NCBI RefSeq assembly: GCF_003144405.1 | Contig: NZ_PENW01000031.1 | Coordinates: 1 to 64,000, forward strand | Length of the DNA: 64,000 nt | From: Proteus cibi | GTDB taxonomy: Bacteria; Pseudomonadota; Gammaproteobacteria; Enterobacterales; Enterobacteriaceae | Direction: 5' to 3' | Shown: piece by piece, positions 21,398-31,352 of the stretch | How the letters are laid out: each line of letters opens with the position of its first letter | Position numbering within the stretch: the first letter of the stretch is position 1 | Program-made: the position numbers and the translations under genes | The notes under the pieces: generated by a model | What the model was told of the DNA's origin: nothing | The model's input: the letters and a program-made list of their open reading frames with translations, nothing else | Databases searched by the model: none

Positions 21398-21430
21398 GCG
21401 TTTTCCCTTACATCCCATAAGAGAAAACGC
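21398..21430. terminator. Convergent hairpin after yidB
   Basis: GCGTTTTCCCTTA and TAAGAGAAAACGC pair over 13 positions with one mismatch around a 7-nt loop. It lies between two convergent genes, so it probably serves both as a transcription end, although neither side has a long T-run. Confidence 0.55.
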
Positions 21431-21455
21431 ACCCATTCTTAATAATCAAAATTGA

Positions 21456-22283
21456 TTACAGCAAACCTTCTTCAATCAACGCGTCATGAAAACGTTGTTT
21501 TTCTTCAGGTGTTGCCTGAATACGTTCTAAAGGAACATCCAAAGCATAAGGGATATTCTGTTGCGGTGAATAAACGGCTAATACGTAGGTATTTCCATTT
21601 TGCTCAATCACAATTGGAGGCGCTTTCTTATTCCCTGAATAAGCAATACGAATATCTTTACCCTCTAGATTAAGATGATAAGTAGCAATAAATTGCTTAT
21701 TACTCACAACCATTTTTGCAGGAACAGCGATTAATTTTAAAGGTTGCGTTCCCACTGATAATAATGCTTTTCTCACTTTACTTGTCAGTATTTGACGATA
21801 AATAAAAAATATCACACAAAAACCAAATAATCCGACAAAAATAATCGTGCTAATTAAACGAAGCCAAATATTATCTATCGCCACATCAACAGTCATTTTA
21901 CTGAGATCATTTGCATCAGCGACGGGTTCAACTAACACATCTTTAGTGCCTAAATCTAAAAAAGTAAAATTACGCGAAACTTCATTGCCTTTATAACGTA
22001 GATCAACACTACAGTTAGTCAAAACAAACAGTTGAGAACGACAAGAGCCATTCACCGTCGCATCAACAGGTACGGCATTCTCACTGATTTTATAATCATA
22101 AAGAATATTGGGAATTTGATAAGCACTAAATACCGTCATCGCTAGCATGAAAATAACTAAGAATAAGGTGCGAAATAATCCACCATCTCCTCTTAATGGA
22201 ACTAATTTCAAAGGTCGCGATGGGAAAGCATCTAATATTTTATTCGAAAGTGTAATGCTAGTTTGCACAATAATTATATCCAT
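21456..22283 (-). CDS. Unrecognised two-helix membrane protein
   Basis: I do not recognise this 275-residue protein. It has a membrane helix at about 37-60 (TLFLVIFMLAMTVFSAYQIPNIL), a roughly 80-residue loop with two cysteines (NGSCRSQLFVLTNCSV) that could form a disulfide if periplasmic, a second helix at about 142-164 and a C-terminal domain of about 105 residues rich in beta-like segments. The N-terminal LKLVPLRGDGG resembles the later LKLIAVPAK, hinting at a repeated cytoplasmic motif. It lies between yidB and metE with no obvious operon partner. Reading frame and length suggest a real gene. Confidence 0.7.
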   Translation of the reverse strand: MDIIIVQTSITLSNKILDAFPSRPLKLVPLRGDGGLFRTLFLVIFMLAMTVFSAYQIPNILYDYKISENAVPVDATVNGSCRSQLFVLTNCSVDLRYKGNEVSRNFTFLDLGTKDVLVEPVADANDLSKMTVDVAIDNIWLRLISTIIFVGLFGFCVIFFIYRQILTSKVRKALLSVGTQPLKLIAVPAKMVVSNKQFIATYHLNLEGKDIRIAYSGNKKAPPIVIEQNGNTYVLAVYSPQQNIPYALDVPLERIQATPEEKQRFHDALIEEGLL

Positions 22284-22384
22284 AAATTAGAGAGTGTTCG
22301 CAGTATAGCAACTCCCAAGAATATCAATAATAAGATTTACGCTAGGTTTTAATGAATATTTTTTTAAAAGTTTAGATAAGTTTA

Positions 22385-22441
22385 GCCTGCTATTTTGACT
22401 ATGCGGCTTATCTAAAGTAGCAGATCAAAAATAACAGGCTA
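22385..22441 (-). terminator. Long-stem inverted repeat downstream of metE
   Basis: AGCCTGCTATTTT and AAAATAACAGGCT pair over 13 positions with one mismatch around a loop of about 30 nt. It sits in the 178-bp gap after metE. No T-run follows on the minus strand, so a termination role is uncertain. Confidence 0.4.
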
Positions 22442-22461
22442 ATAAACAATTCTCTATTTTA

Positions 22462-24735
22462 TTACGCGTTCTGGCGTAAATATTTAGCGGCCTCAACCAT
22501 ATTCGCTAATGCTGCGCGTGTTTCAGGCCAGCCTCGTGTTTTTAATCCACAATCTGGATTTACCCATAAACGTTCTGCGGGAATTCGAGATTGTGCTTTT
22601 CTTAATAAACCGACGATCCATTCCACATTTGGCACATTAGGTGAATGAATATCATAAACACCTGGCCCAATTTCATTTGGATAATCAAAGTGTTCAAAAG
22701 CCTCTAAAAGCTCCATATCTGAACGTGAAGTTTCAATAGTAATAACATCCGCATCCAGTGCTGCAATAGAATCCATGATGTCATTAAACTCGCAATAACA
22801 CATATGGGTATGGATTTGTGTTTCATCATCGGCAATGGCGGCACTTAATTTAAAAGCATCGACTGCCCAGTCAAGATAAGCCTGCCACTCATTACGACGT
22901 AGTGGTAATCCTTCACGTAACGCAGGCTCATCAATTTGAATAATACCAATACCCGCTTTTTGTAAATCATCCACTTCATCACGCAGTGCTAACGCGATCT
23001 GTTTTGCAATTGTTTCACGCGTCACATCTTCACGAGGGAAAGACCAACATAAGATTGTCACAGGACCCGTTAACATGCCTTTGACTGGCTTTTCAGTTAA
23101 CGACTGCGCGTAAGTTGCCCAATTCACAGTGATGGGGGCTGGTCGGCTAATATCACCAATAATCACCGGGGGTTTTACACAACGAGAGCCATAGCTTTGT
23201 ACCCAACCATTTTGGGTAAACACATAACCATCAAAATGCTCACCAAAATACTCCACCATGTCGTTACGTTCTGCTTCACCATGAACTAACACATCTAGAC
23301 CAAGGTTTTCTTGCTCGGATATTGCTTGTTTAATATGTTCGCTGATATTTGTGCGATAAGCAGCCGTATCAATACGCCCTTTCTTAAAATCTAAACGGAC
23401 AGTACGAATTTCGGTTGTTTGTGGAAATGAGCCAATCGTAGTCGTTGGCCATAATGGCAAATTAAACCGAGTACGTTGTACTTCTGCGCGTTGGGTATAA
23501 GGTGAATTTCTTTCACTATCTCGCGCTTCAATTGCCTGTAAACGAGCTTCAACGGTTGCATTATGTACACGGGTCGAGTGTTGACGTTGACGAATTGGCG
23601 CACTGTACTGTGCCAATTGTTCAGCATACTCACCTTCTGGCGCATTCAATGCCTTAGCTAACAAAGCAACTTCTTCACATTTCTGAATGGCAAAAGCAAA
23701 CCAGCTTTTTACTTCATCATCAAGTTTTGTTTCTGCATTTAAATCAATTGGGCTATGGAGTAATGAACATGAAGTTCCAATCCATAATGGACGTTTCCCT
23801 TTTAATGCAATTACTTGCTGATAACGTGCACTTAAATCTGCTTTCCACACATTTCGACCATTAATCACACCTAATGACAGTACCCAATCTTTAGGTAATG
23901 CTTGGTGTAAATGCTGCAAATCATCTTGCCCTGCTGAAATATCAACATGAAGCCCATTAACAGGTAAATTTTTAATAATATCAAGATGATGAGAAATACC
24001 ATCAAAATAGGTCGTCAGTAGTAATTTAGTGTGTCCTGTTAATGCTTGATAAGCTGTTTGATACGCATTTTGCCATTCAACAGGTAAATCCAGTACCAAA
24101 GCCGGTTCATCAATTTGCACCCACTCAATACCTTTTTCTTTTAATGCAGAAATAACTTGTTGATAAATAGGTAAAATATCTTTTAGAAGCGTTAATCTAT
24201 CAAATTCAGGCCCTTTCACTTTGCCTAACCAAAGATAAGTCACAGGCCCCAGTAACACAGGTTTTATTTTATGACCAAGCGCTAATGCTTCATCGACTTC
24301 ATCTAATAACTCTTTCCATGCAAAGGTAAATGATTGACCTTGTTGGAATTCCGGTACGATATAATGATAGTTAGTATTAAACCATTTCGTCATTTCAGAT
24401 GCAGCAGCGGGTTTACCTGTCGGTGCTCTCCCACGAGCAACTCTGAATAGCGTATCTAGGTCGAGAGACCCATCTTCATTACGATGGCGAGGTGGTACGT
24501 TACCTAACAGTAGACTTGTACCTAATACTTGGTCATACCAAGCAAAATCACCGACAGGTAATAATTCAACACCTGCCTCTGCTTGTTGTTGCCAATGGCG
24601 AGCACGAAGCGCTTTACCCACCGCAATCAATTCTTCCTGTGAAATCTTACCTGCCCAATAATTTTCTTGCGCCTTTTTTAGCTCGCGATCTAAGCCAATA
24701 CGAGGGAAGCCGAGTGTGTGATTGCGAATTGTCAT
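22462..24735 (-). CDS. metE: Cobalamin-independent methionine synthase
   Basis: MetE transfers the methyl group of 5-methyltetrahydrofolate (triglutamate) to homocysteine without B12. The 757 residues (E. coli 753) consist of two TIM-barrel halves. The zinc ligands appear in HTHMCYCEF and [11 protein letters not shown] near the C-terminus, and [14 protein letters not shown] marks the second barrel. It is divergent from its activator gene metR, with MetJ-like boxes in the shared gap. Confidence 0.97.
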   Translation of the reverse strand: MTIRNHTLGFPRIGLDRELKKAQENYWAGKISQEELIAVGKALRARHWQQQAEAGVELLPVGDFAWYDQVLGTSLLLGNVPPRHRNEDGSLDLDTLFRVARGRAPTGKPAAASEMTKWFNTNYHYIVPEFQQGQSFTFAWKELLDEVDEALALGHKIKPVLLGPVTYLWLGKVKGPEFDRLTLLKDILPIYQQVISALKEKGIEWVQIDEPALVLDLPVEWQNAYQTAYQALTGHTKLLLTTYFDGISHHLDIIKNLPVNGLHVDISAGQDDLQHLHQALPKDWVLSLGVINGRNVWKADLSARYQQVIALKGKRPLWIGTSCSLLHSPIDLNAETKLDDEVKSWFAFAIQKCEEVALLAKALNAPEGEYAEQLAQYSAPIRQRQHSTRVHNATVEARLQAIEARDSERNSPYTQRAEVQRTRFNLPLWPTTTIGSFPQTTEIRTVRLDFKKGRIDTAAYRTNISEHIKQAISEQENLGLDVLVHGEAERNDMVEYFGEHFDGYVFTQNGWVQSYGSRCVKPPVIIGDISRPAPITVNWATYAQSLTEKPVKGMLTGPVTILCWSFPREDVTRETIAKQIALALRDEVDDLQKAGIGIIQIDEPALREGLPLRRNEWQAYLDWAVDAFKLSAAIADDETQIHTHMCYCEFNDIMDSIAALDADVITIETSRSDMELLEAFEHFDYPNEIGPGVYDIHSPNVPNVEWIVGLLRKAQSRIPAERLWVNPDCGLKTRGWPETRAALANMVEAAKYLRQNA

Positions 24736-24753
24736 AATTAAAATCCTATTTTT

Positions 24754-24777
24754 AGCCGTCTAGATGTTTACACATCC
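24754..24777. promoter_or_regulatory. MetJ-like met boxes between metE and metR
   Basis: Three contiguous 8-mers, AGCCGTCT, AGATGTTT and ACACATCC, resemble the met-box consensus AGACGTCT with 1, 2 and about 3-4 mismatches. Tandem 8-bp spacing is how MetJ with S-adenosylmethionine binds. The site lies 19 bp upstream of metE and could repress both divergent genes. Confidence 0.65.
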
Positions 24778-24841
24778 ATAATCTACAGGTAGTGTATAAA
24801 TCACAAGCGCAAATTTTTCATCAATAACTTGAAGGTTTCTC

Positions 24842-25795
24842 ATGATAGAAATAAAACATTTAAAAACGATCTTAGCCTTGAAGCACACAGGCTCTCTTGC
24901 TAACGCAGCAAATCAGTTACATCAAACGCAATCGGCTCTTTCACATCAATTTAGTGAATTAGAACATCGCCTTGGTTATCGAATTTTTGTGCGTAAAAGC
25001 CAACCACTGCGTTTCACACCACAGGGGGACGTACTCGTTAAATTAGCAGAAGAAGTCTTGCCTATCGTTCGTAGAGCGCTCGATACATGTAATGAACCGG
25101 GGAGTGTGAATTTGAATATTGCTATTGAATGCCACAGTTGTATTCAATGGTTAACTCCCGCATTACAACAATATCGCCAAACATGGCCTGAAGTGACTGT
25201 CGATTTTCATTCGGGCGTAACGTTTGATCCACAACCCGCATTATTACAGCGTGAATTAGATGTCGTGTTAACATCCGATATCTTGGATGACCCTCGTTTA
25301 CACTACACGCCGTTATTTGACTATGAAGTCAAATTAGTTTTATCACCGGATCACCCTCTTGCTAATCGCTTACATATTCAGCCGCAAGATTTAATTGCAG
25401 AAACCTTATTTATTTATCCCGTACAAAGAGAGCGCTTTGATGTATGGCGCCATTTTTTACAACCCGCGGGGATCACCCCACATTTTAAACATGTCGATAA
25501 TACATTGTTGTTAATTCAAATGGTTGCAGCCGGCATGGGAATTGCGGCATTACCTCATTGGGCTGTTGAAAATTTTGAAAAACAAGGATTAGTGGTGACA
25601 AAAACATTAGGTGAGGGATTATGGAGCCGATTATATGCTGCTAACCGTCATGGAGAGCAACATCAACCGGCTATCCGAGAGTTTATTCGCTTATCAGGCC
25701 AGCATGCTGTTAACAATCTTCCTTTTGTAAAGCAGGTCGGCGTATCCAGCGTCGATGGATCCAAAGTGATGCAACAATCAGGCTCGCGCCTATGA
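24842..25795 (+). CDS. metR: LysR-type regulator MetR
   Basis: MetR activates metE and other methionine genes with homocysteine as co-inducer. At 317 residues it has exactly the E. coli length. The N-terminal helix-turn-helix (about 18-40, [24 protein letters not shown]) is followed by the LysR substrate-binding domain. The last 86 bp overlap the 3' end of the convergent yigM gene. Confidence 0.96.
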   Translation: MIEIKHLKTILALKHTGSLANAANQLHQTQSALSHQFSELEHRLGYRIFVRKSQPLRFTPQGDVLVKLAEEVLPIVRRALDTCNEPGSVNLNIAIECHSCIQWLTPALQQYRQTWPEVTVDFHSGVTFDPQPALLQRELDVVLTSDILDDPRLHYTPLFDYEVKLVLSPDHPLANRLHIQPQDLIAETLFIYPVQRERFDVWRHFLQPAGITPHFKHVDNTLLLIQMVAAGMGIAALPHWAVENFEKQGLVVTKTLGEGLWSRLYAANRHGEQHQPAIREFIRLSGQHAVNNLPFVKQVGVSSVDGSKVMQQSGSRL

Positions 25796-26582
25796 TGAAA
25801 CTTGGCCAATTTGGATGTTGCTGCCAAATAGAAAAATTCACTAATAATCCTGCTGGAACCATCATGTTATTCATAATCGCTAAGGTTCCAGCATCAACTT
25901 GTGTGGCACCATAGTTCCACATGAAATACCCTATTCCAGAAGCGCCAATGCCTAACCAGAGTAAGACACCCCATTGTAGAGATGTGGTTGGCATTTTCTG
26001 CCAGTCGGCAAAACACAATGCACCAACCAGTGAAACAGCAACTGCGCCAAGATAAAACCAAGAAAATGCATGATGTTGTGGAATAGGATGCACTTCCATT
26101 AATCGTTTATACCCCACCTGACCAATAGCAAAGAAGATATTAGCGAGTTGAACTAATAATAATCCATACCAAAAATCATCACTTAAATGGTCATAACGAA
26201 TGATAGCTGCACCTAATACTGCTAATAATGAGCTAAATACATAGCCCCAACGTAATTTCTGACGCTCTAATAAATCATAAATTAACGTGACATAAAGCGG
26301 TGTTAATACAGTAAAAAGTAAAAATTCTGCAACCGTCAAATAGTTATAAGCGTGGAAGACAAACAGATACATAATACCGAGTTGGCAAGCCCCCACAAGC
26401 ATATAAAGCAAAATTACCTTAAAGCGAAGCCCCTTCCAACGTAAAAAAGGTAAGAAGACCAAAGCCGCCAGAGAAACGCGGATCAAAACAGAAAGCCAGC
26501 TATCAACCTGACCGGCGAGGTATTCGCCGATCAGGCTAAAAGAGGCTGCCCATAACAGTGTTGTAATAACGAGCAACCACAT
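25710..26582 (-). CDS. yigM: EamA/DMT-family transporter YigM (biotin carrier type)
   Basis: A 290-residue protein with ten hydrophobic helices in two EamA repeats, adjacent to metR as is yigM (bioP) in E. coli, where it takes up biotin. Motifs include [16 protein letters not shown] and [28 protein letters not shown]. Its C-terminal coding sequence overlaps metR by 86 bp in the opposite direction. It starts 3 bp after the yjcE stop. Biotin as substrate is inferred from synteny and overall similarity. Confidence 0.85.
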   Translation of the reverse strand: MWLLVITTLLWAASFSLIGEYLAGQVDSWLSVLIRVSLAALVFLPFLRWKGLRFKVILLYMLVGACQLGIMYLFVFHAYNYLTVAEFLLFTVLTPLYVTLIYDLLERQKLRWGYVFSSLLAVLGAAIIRYDHLSDDFWYGLLLVQLANIFFAIGQVGYKRLMEVHPIPQHHAFSWFYLGAVAVSLVGALCFADWQKMPTTSLQWGVLLWLGIGASGIGYFMWNYGATQVDAGTLAIMNNMMVPAGLLVNFSIWQQHPNWPSFIIGASLIVASLWIHRRWIRRPALQKEDC

Positions 26583-26584
26583 AA

Positions 26585-28234
26585 TTAACTGTCTTTCTCT
26601 ACTAATAAGGCTTCCATTAAATCCAACTCATGTAGCAATAATTGGAGCGTTTCATTACTGATTTTTCGCGTCGCTCTTAGGTGATAAAGTTCACCACGCT
26701 CAGCACGTAATGCTGTTAAACGAAAACGTCTTTCGAGATCTTCTTCTAACGCGTTATGGATCATTTCATCTTGATCCGCAGTACGGCGTCTTAAATAACC
26801 CGTTACGCGAGAAGCAACTTCATTAATTTCTTCCGCATCCAACTGCTCTTCGGTACTTGCAGCTAAGCGCTCTTCCATTTTATTCAGACTGACAATCGCC
26901 ACTTCTGCCATCACTTTACGCGCATAACGAACTTCGTTTTTATCGGCTTCTTTGTCAGTTGCTTTCACACCTTTTAATAGAAAAGGAAGCGAAATGATAC
27001 CCACTAAAATCGACAGTAAAATAACACCCGCAGCAATAAAGATAATTTGATAACGCCCTGGGAAAGTACTGCCATCGGTCAAAAAGAGTGGAATAGAAAG
27101 CGCACCGGCAAGCGTAATAGCACCACGAACACCTGCGAATGACGATAACCACAATTCACGCGTTGTATAATTAGCGAAATCAAGTGGATGCTTTTTCATA
27201 AAGATCCGGCTAATTTTCTTCATTAGCCATAACCACGTAAATCGTAGGATCAGTAGTGCAAAGTAGATAACGAAAACAGCAGCAAACAGCATCCAGACTT
27301 CAACTTCTGGGTCAAGATCTGCTTGAATAACAGAGCTTGTCCAAATAATAGGAAGCTGTAAGCCAAGCATGATAAAGACAAGGCCGTTAAAGACAAATTC
27401 AAGCATTGACCACACGCTATCAGCACGTAAGCGCATCGCAAGAGGCGCATTTCTGATAACCCCGGATTTACTGATAGTCATACCGGCGGCAACGGCAGCT
27501 AAAATACCAGAAAAACCAATATGTTCTGCAATAAGATAAGAGGCAAAAGGCAGAAGTAACATAAAGACGATTTGTGTAGCGGGGTCGTCTCCACTCCAAC
27601 GGCTCATCAATCGTAAAGATTTACTGTAAACTAAGGTGACACCGATACCTGCCAGTAATCCGCCGACAGCGACTTTGAAAAATTCAAGGGTTGCACCACC
27701 AACAGTAAACACCATCGTTCCCATTGCCACAGCAACCGCAAATTTCAAGGCAACCAGACCCGAAGCATCATTCATTAATGCTTCACCCTCTAAGATGCCC
27801 ATTATTCGCTTAGGTATTCGCCCCTTACCAACAATGGAAGAGAGAGCAACCGCATCCGTTGGCGAAAGTACTGCTGCCAATGCAAATGCCGAAATAAGAG
27901 GGATACTTGGCATCATCCAATAAATCAGATAACCGATACCAACAACTGTCACCATGACTAAAACAAGCACAAGAATAAAAATTTCACGCCCATTTTGGAT
28001 AAATTCTCGTGTCGGTGTTTTCCAACCATCAACAAAAAGTAAAGGTGGGATCAATAGAACGAGGAATAATTCAGGATCAAAAGTGACATGTAAACCAAAC
28101 TGAGGCCATGCCAATAAAGCCCCTATCACAATCTGTATTAATGGTAACGGAACACGAAAGGGAATTAATTTTGTGATCACTCCCGAAACTGAAACCACCA
28201 GTATTAAAATCAAAATAGTAAAGAAAATTTCCAT
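26585..28234 (-). CDS. yjcE: CPA1-family Na+/H+ antiporter YjcE
   Basis: A cation/proton antiporter of the NhaP/CPA1 family; 549 residues, as in E. coli YjcE. Twelve or so membrane helices run to about residue 410. The ion-binding region is ALAAVLSPTDAVALSSIVGKG, and GEALMNDASGLVALKFA holds the conserved ND-type pair. A cytoplasmic C-terminal tail of about 130 residues (AEVAIVSLNKMEERLAA onwards) is charged and helical. Start ATG 28234 has AGGG 4 nt upstream. In E. coli yjcE neighbours ghxP; here an acetyltransferase gene separates them. Confidence 0.92.
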   Translation of the reverse strand: MEIFFTILILILVVSVSGVITKLIPFRVPLPLIQIVIGALLAWPQFGLHVTFDPELFLVLLIPPLLFVDGWKTPTREFIQNGREIFILVLVLVMVTVVGIGYLIYWMMPSIPLISAFALAAVLSPTDAVALSSIVGKGRIPKRIMGILEGEALMNDASGLVALKFAVAVAMGTMVFTVGGATLEFFKVAVGGLLAGIGVTLVYSKSLRLMSRWSGDDPATQIVFMLLLPFASYLIAEHIGFSGILAAVAAGMTISKSGVIRNAPLAMRLRADSVWSMLEFVFNGLVFIMLGLQLPIIWTSSVIQADLDPEVEVWMLFAAVFVIYFALLILRFTWLWLMKKISRIFMKKHPLDFANYTTRELWLSSFAGVRGAITLAGALSIPLFLTDGSTFPGRYQIIFIAAGVILLSILVGIISLPFLLKGVKATDKEADKNEVRYARKVMAEVAIVSLNKMEERLAASTEEQLDAEEINEVASRVTGYLRRRTADQDEMIHNALEEDLERRFRLTALRAERGELYHLRATRKISNETLQLLLHELDLMEALLVEKDS

Positions 28235-28633
28235 GTTACCCTTACATGCCTATTTTATCCTGAAAACCGACCCTCTTTCCCTTATAAAAGGGAAACCTAC
28301 CGAACGATAAAGAAACATATTATGTAAAATATGCGCATCATATCTCTCTTCATCTATACATCTATGCTTATTTTAAACAGATCCCACACAGTCTCTGTGA
28401 GAATATTTAAAAATTAAGATTAATCGTATCTAAAACCGCACATCGTACACAATTTATTGCTCTCTATTTATTAACGGCATTAATTATAGAAAGCATACGT
28501 TTTTATTTCTCTTTTTCAGTCTAAGCAATGTAATAGACCGTATAAAAACGTAAAACGTTAAGTCATTAAATAAAAAACAATAGATAAATAACAATAACGA
28601 TTAAATTTGAGAGGTAACTCGTAATGCTAATGA
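28235..28633. other. Gene-free gap upstream of yjcE
   Basis: About 400 bp of AT-rich DNA upstream of yjcE and downstream of the acetyltransferase gene. I see no supported ORF, tRNA or strong hairpin with T-run. It presumably holds the yjcE promoter. Confidence 0.4.
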
Positions 28634-29137
28634 TTATTCAATTGTTCTTAACATCGACATCATGACAACATCACAATATTTACCCGCTCTAAAAGCGGCT
28701 TTACGGCGTACACCTTCAATTTCAAAACCTAATTTCTTATACAGATGTAAACCTTTTTCGTTATCTGAATAGACTTCTAATTCTAATCGTGTGGCAGCTA
28801 ACCAATTGAAAGCATAATCAATTGCTGTATTGATAAGTAATTTACCGACTCCTTTTCCGGAGTATTCAGCGCCAACACCGATACCAAAACTGACAATATG
28901 ACGACGACGAGGATGGTTATCAATTATCAGTGCTAAATGCCCCACGACTTGCTCATCAATGGTTGCAACAAAATTAGGAATATTTTGTTCTGAAAATTCA
29001 AGTAATCTTTTCTTCCACATCGTGACTGAAGGATAAGGAAATTGGCAAGTACAAATATATAAATCAGGATGTGTATATAGCTGTTGAATTGCTGAAGCGT
29101 CGTCAGGTTCACCATGACGTATTTTTATTTCTTGCAT
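28634..29137 (-). CDS. GNAT acetyltransferase, YhhY/AaaT type
   Basis: A 167-residue GNAT-family N-acetyltransferase. The order of motifs follows E. coli YhhY (AaaT, an L-amino acid N-acetyltransferase): IRHGEPDDASAIQQLY, FPYPSVTMWKKRL, VGHLALIIDNHPRRRHIVSFGIGV, the acetyl-CoA loop GKGVGKLL and ELEVYSDNEKGLHLYKKLGFEIEG. I use ATG 29137; the frame runs 14 codons further upstream without a better start. It is inserted between ghxP and yjcE. Substrate is inferred only from similarity. Confidence 0.85.
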   Translation of the reverse strand: MQEIKIRHGEPDDASAIQQLYTHPDLYICTCQFPYPSVTMWKKRLLEFSEQNIPNFVATIDEQVVGHLALIIDNHPRRRHIVSFGIGVGAEYSGKGVGKLLINTAIDYAFNWLAATRLELEVYSDNEKGLHLYKKLGFEIEGVRRKAAFRAGKYCDVVMMSMLRTIE

Positions 29138-29208
29138 ATATTCTACCAAAAATTTAATCACTAGGTTTAATTTCGACAATAGCGAATAAAAATAGATAAA
29201 TAAATAGC

Positions 29209-29242
29209 AAAAAGGCGGAATAAAGATATATTCCGCCTTTTA
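29209..29242 (-). terminator. ghxP terminator
   Basis: AAAGGCGGAATA and its complement TATTCCGCCTTT form a stem with a 6-nt loop, ending in five T residues on the minus strand and four on the plus strand. It lies just downstream of ghxP. Confidence 0.9.
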
Positions 29243-29264
29243 TATTTAAAAACGATTATTTAAA

Positions 29265-30611
29265 TTAAATTGCCCATTCACCCGCATAAAATGCCACTAG
29301 AGCAAGGGTAATTAATACTGTGCCAATATTGAGTTTACGCCATTCACCTGCAAATACACGCCCAATCACCAAACAGCCGAAACCTAACATAATACCGGTG
29401 ACGATATTACATGTTAAAACAATAAATACAGCACATACCATGCCTGACATCGCATCAACAAAATCACTGAAATCTAACTTAGTGACGTTACCTAGCATTA
29501 ATAAACCCACATACATTAGTGCTGGCGCCGTTGCATAAGCGGGAACTAAATAAGAGAGAGGCGATAAGAAAAGGATCAGTAAAAATAAAATACCAACCAC
29601 TGTTGCGGTTAATCCTGTTTTACCACCAGCTGCTGTTCCTGCGGCAGATTCAACATAAACCGCAGCAGGTGCAGCACCAATAACACCCGCAAAAATACTA
29701 CTAACAGAGTCAGAAGTGAGCGCTTTTCCGCCATTAATAATTTGCCCGCGTTTATCTAATAAGTTTGCTTGACCTGCAACAGCACGGATAGTCCCTGTCG
29801 CATCAAAAATAGCCGTCATCACTAGCGCAAGCACACTCGGTAACACTAAAGGTTGTAAGGCTCCTTTAATATCCATTGCGAACAATAAAGACAGCCCTTC
29901 TTCACCTAATTGAGGCATTTTAAAGATGCCTTGATATTTCACATTAGGATCAAAAATAAGGCCTATAATCGAAATAGCCACAATCACTAATAGCACGCCA
30001 CCCGGTACTTTACGTTTTTCTAATCCGAAAATGGCCGCTAATCCTGCAAGTGACATCAAAACAGAAAATGATGTAAATTTCCCCATTGCGACAGGCAAAC
30101 CATCAAATGGATTTTTAATCACTAATCCAACACTGTTCGCTGCGATTAAAAGCAGAAAAAGCCCGATCCCTATTCCCGCACCATGCGCAATCCCTATTGG
30201 AATATTTTTTAAGATCCAAGTGCGAATGCCCGTTAATGAGAAAACGGTAAATAAACATCCCATTAAAAATACGGCACCTAATGCAACGGGTACAGAGATA
30301 TTTTGTCCCAAAACCAAGCTAAAAGCGGTAAATGCAGTTAAAGAAATAGCACAACCAATTGCCATAGGAAGATTTGCCCACAATCCCATTAGAAGAGAGC
30401 CCAATCCCGCGACTAAACAGGTTGCAATAAAAACGGCTGTATGTGGAAAACCGGCTTGTCCTAACATACTAGGAACAACAATCACGGAGTACACCATAGC
30501 CAGAAATGTCGTCAAACCCGCGATCATTTCTTTGCGAACAGTTGTGCCGCGTGCTGTAAGTTTAAAATAGTTATCCAGTTTACCTGTGCTTGCTGATTGA
30601 TTAGCAGACAT
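29265..30611 (-). CDS. ghxP: Guanine/hypoxanthine permease, NCS2 family
   Basis: A proton-coupled purine permease; long stretches match E. coli GhxP (YjcD): [61 protein letters not shown] and [22 protein letters not shown] use ATG 30611, giving 448 residues (E. coli 449) and the matching N-terminus [13 protein letters not shown]; the frame is open for another 20 codons through a putative PurR box. About 14 membrane helices are expected. Three PurR-like boxes upstream suggest purine repression. Confidence 0.93.
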   Translation of the reverse strand: MSANQSASTGKLDNYFKLTARGTTVRKEMIAGLTTFLAMVYSVIVVPSMLGQAGFPHTAVFIATCLVAGLGSLLMGLWANLPMAIGCAISLTAFTAFSLVLGQNISVPVALGAVFLMGCLFTVFSLTGIRTWILKNIPIGIAHGAGIGIGLFLLLIAANSVGLVIKNPFDGLPVAMGKFTSFSVLMSLAGLAAIFGLEKRKVPGGVLLVIVAISIIGLIFDPNVKYQGIFKMPQLGEEGLSLLFAMDIKGALQPLVLPSVLALVMTAIFDATGTIRAVAGQANLLDKRGQIINGGKALTSDSVSSIFAGVIGAAPAAVYVESAAGTAAGGKTGLTATVVGILFLLILFLSPLSYLVPAYATAPALMYVGLLMLGNVTKLDFSDFVDAMSGMVCAVFIVLTCNIVTGIMLGFGCLVIGRVFAGEWRKLNIGTVLITLALVAFYAGEWAI

Positions 30612-30650
30612 TACATTCCTCTGACATAAAAACGGTTCACTCTCCCAAAA

Positions 30651-30666
30651 ACGAAAACGATTACGT
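30651..30666 (-). promoter_or_regulatory. PurR-like operator 1 (ghxP)
   Basis: On the minus strand ACGTAATCGTTTTCGT matches the PurR consensus ACGCAAACGTTTTCGT at 14 of 16 positions. It lies 40 bp upstream of the chosen ghxP start. Confidence 0.75.
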
Positions 30667-30715
30667 ACCAATTAGAATAACCTCTTATCGATAAAAATCT
30701 TAAGAGGGAGTCAAA

Positions 30716-30731
30716 AAGCAAACGTTTGGTT
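30716..30731 (+). promoter_or_regulatory. PurR-like operator 2 (ghxP)
   Basis: AAGCAAACGTTTGGTT matches the PurR consensus at 12 of 16 positions, with the core GCAAACGTTT intact. It lies about 105 bp upstream of ghxP. Confidence 0.65.
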
Positions 30732-30759
30732 TTTTGTGTGGATTGAGTGAGAGAATTTG

Positions 30760-30775
30760 ACGCAAACGATTATCT
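30760..30775 (+). promoter_or_regulatory. PurR-like operator 3 (ghxP)
   Basis: ACGCAAACGATTATCT matches the PurR consensus at 12 of 16 positions, with the first nine bases perfect. It is 44 bp (about four helical turns) from operator 2, so the two could be bound on the same face. Confidence 0.5.
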
Positions 30776-31297
30776 GGTGCTTTTAGGGTAAGAATCAAGT
30801 GAAAAAATACATTTTTAATAAAAATGTCATAAAAAGATAATTTAAAGTGAGAAAAACAGAAAAAGAGGAAAGCCACTACCGGCTTTCCCCATCATTCTAC
30901 TTTTGTACAATTATCCAATGTCATACTTATCTCACAGTAGAAAACAGCTTAATTAATTGTTTTTATTGAATTTACATTGCATTACATGATAACTAGGTAT
31001 CTCTATCTATTATTAGTAACTTTAATAAGTTACCAAGATAAATAATACCTCCCGTTCCCAATGTGTGGCGATTCGTGGTTTGCAGTATTCGTTATTTTTA
31101 TCTGAAGATCGTGTCATCTTCTACTTCTAACGTTAGATGAATAAACGCGGTTTTAACAAATATTTTCCGTTTTAAATAAGTATTTCTAGATTATTCTTAA
31201 TAACTTTCAAAATAAATACAATTACGAAAGATAATTATAATCATTTATAAGAAACAATAAGATAAGAATTTAATATTTAGAAATCGAGAAAAAAGAC
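30776..31297. other. Gene-free gap between ghxP and an MFS gene
   Basis: The gap holds a hairpin GGAAAGCC-ACTACC-GGCTTTCC at about 30870-30892, with a T-rich tract (CTTTTTC) following it on the minus strand, and a perfect palindrome TCTAACGTTAGA (31126-31137). I see no ORF with a good start in it and cannot name an RNA here. Confidence 0.4.
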
Positions 31298-31343
31298 TTC
31301 CTCTATCGCATTCCTATCACCCTAAAGGGAACACGATAGAGAA
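31298..31343 (-). terminator. Terminator after MFS gene
   Basis: CTCTATCG (31301-31308) pairs with CGATAGAG (31334-31341), with further inner pairing of TTCC and GGAA. The minus-strand exit runs into TCTTTTTTCTC. It ends the MFS gene that stops at 31353. Confidence 0.75.
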
Positions 31344-31352
31344 GAAATAATA

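Noticed and set aside
24780-24841. MetR binding site before metE
   Set aside because: TTCATCAATAACTTGAA has half-site-like ends but not the TGAA-N5-TTCA order and spacing of known MetR sites.
30031-30570. 179-codon plus-strand ORF opposite ghxP
   Set aside because: It lies wholly antisense to a well supported permease, has a low-complexity composition set by the reverse complement of membrane helices, and has no ribosome binding site.
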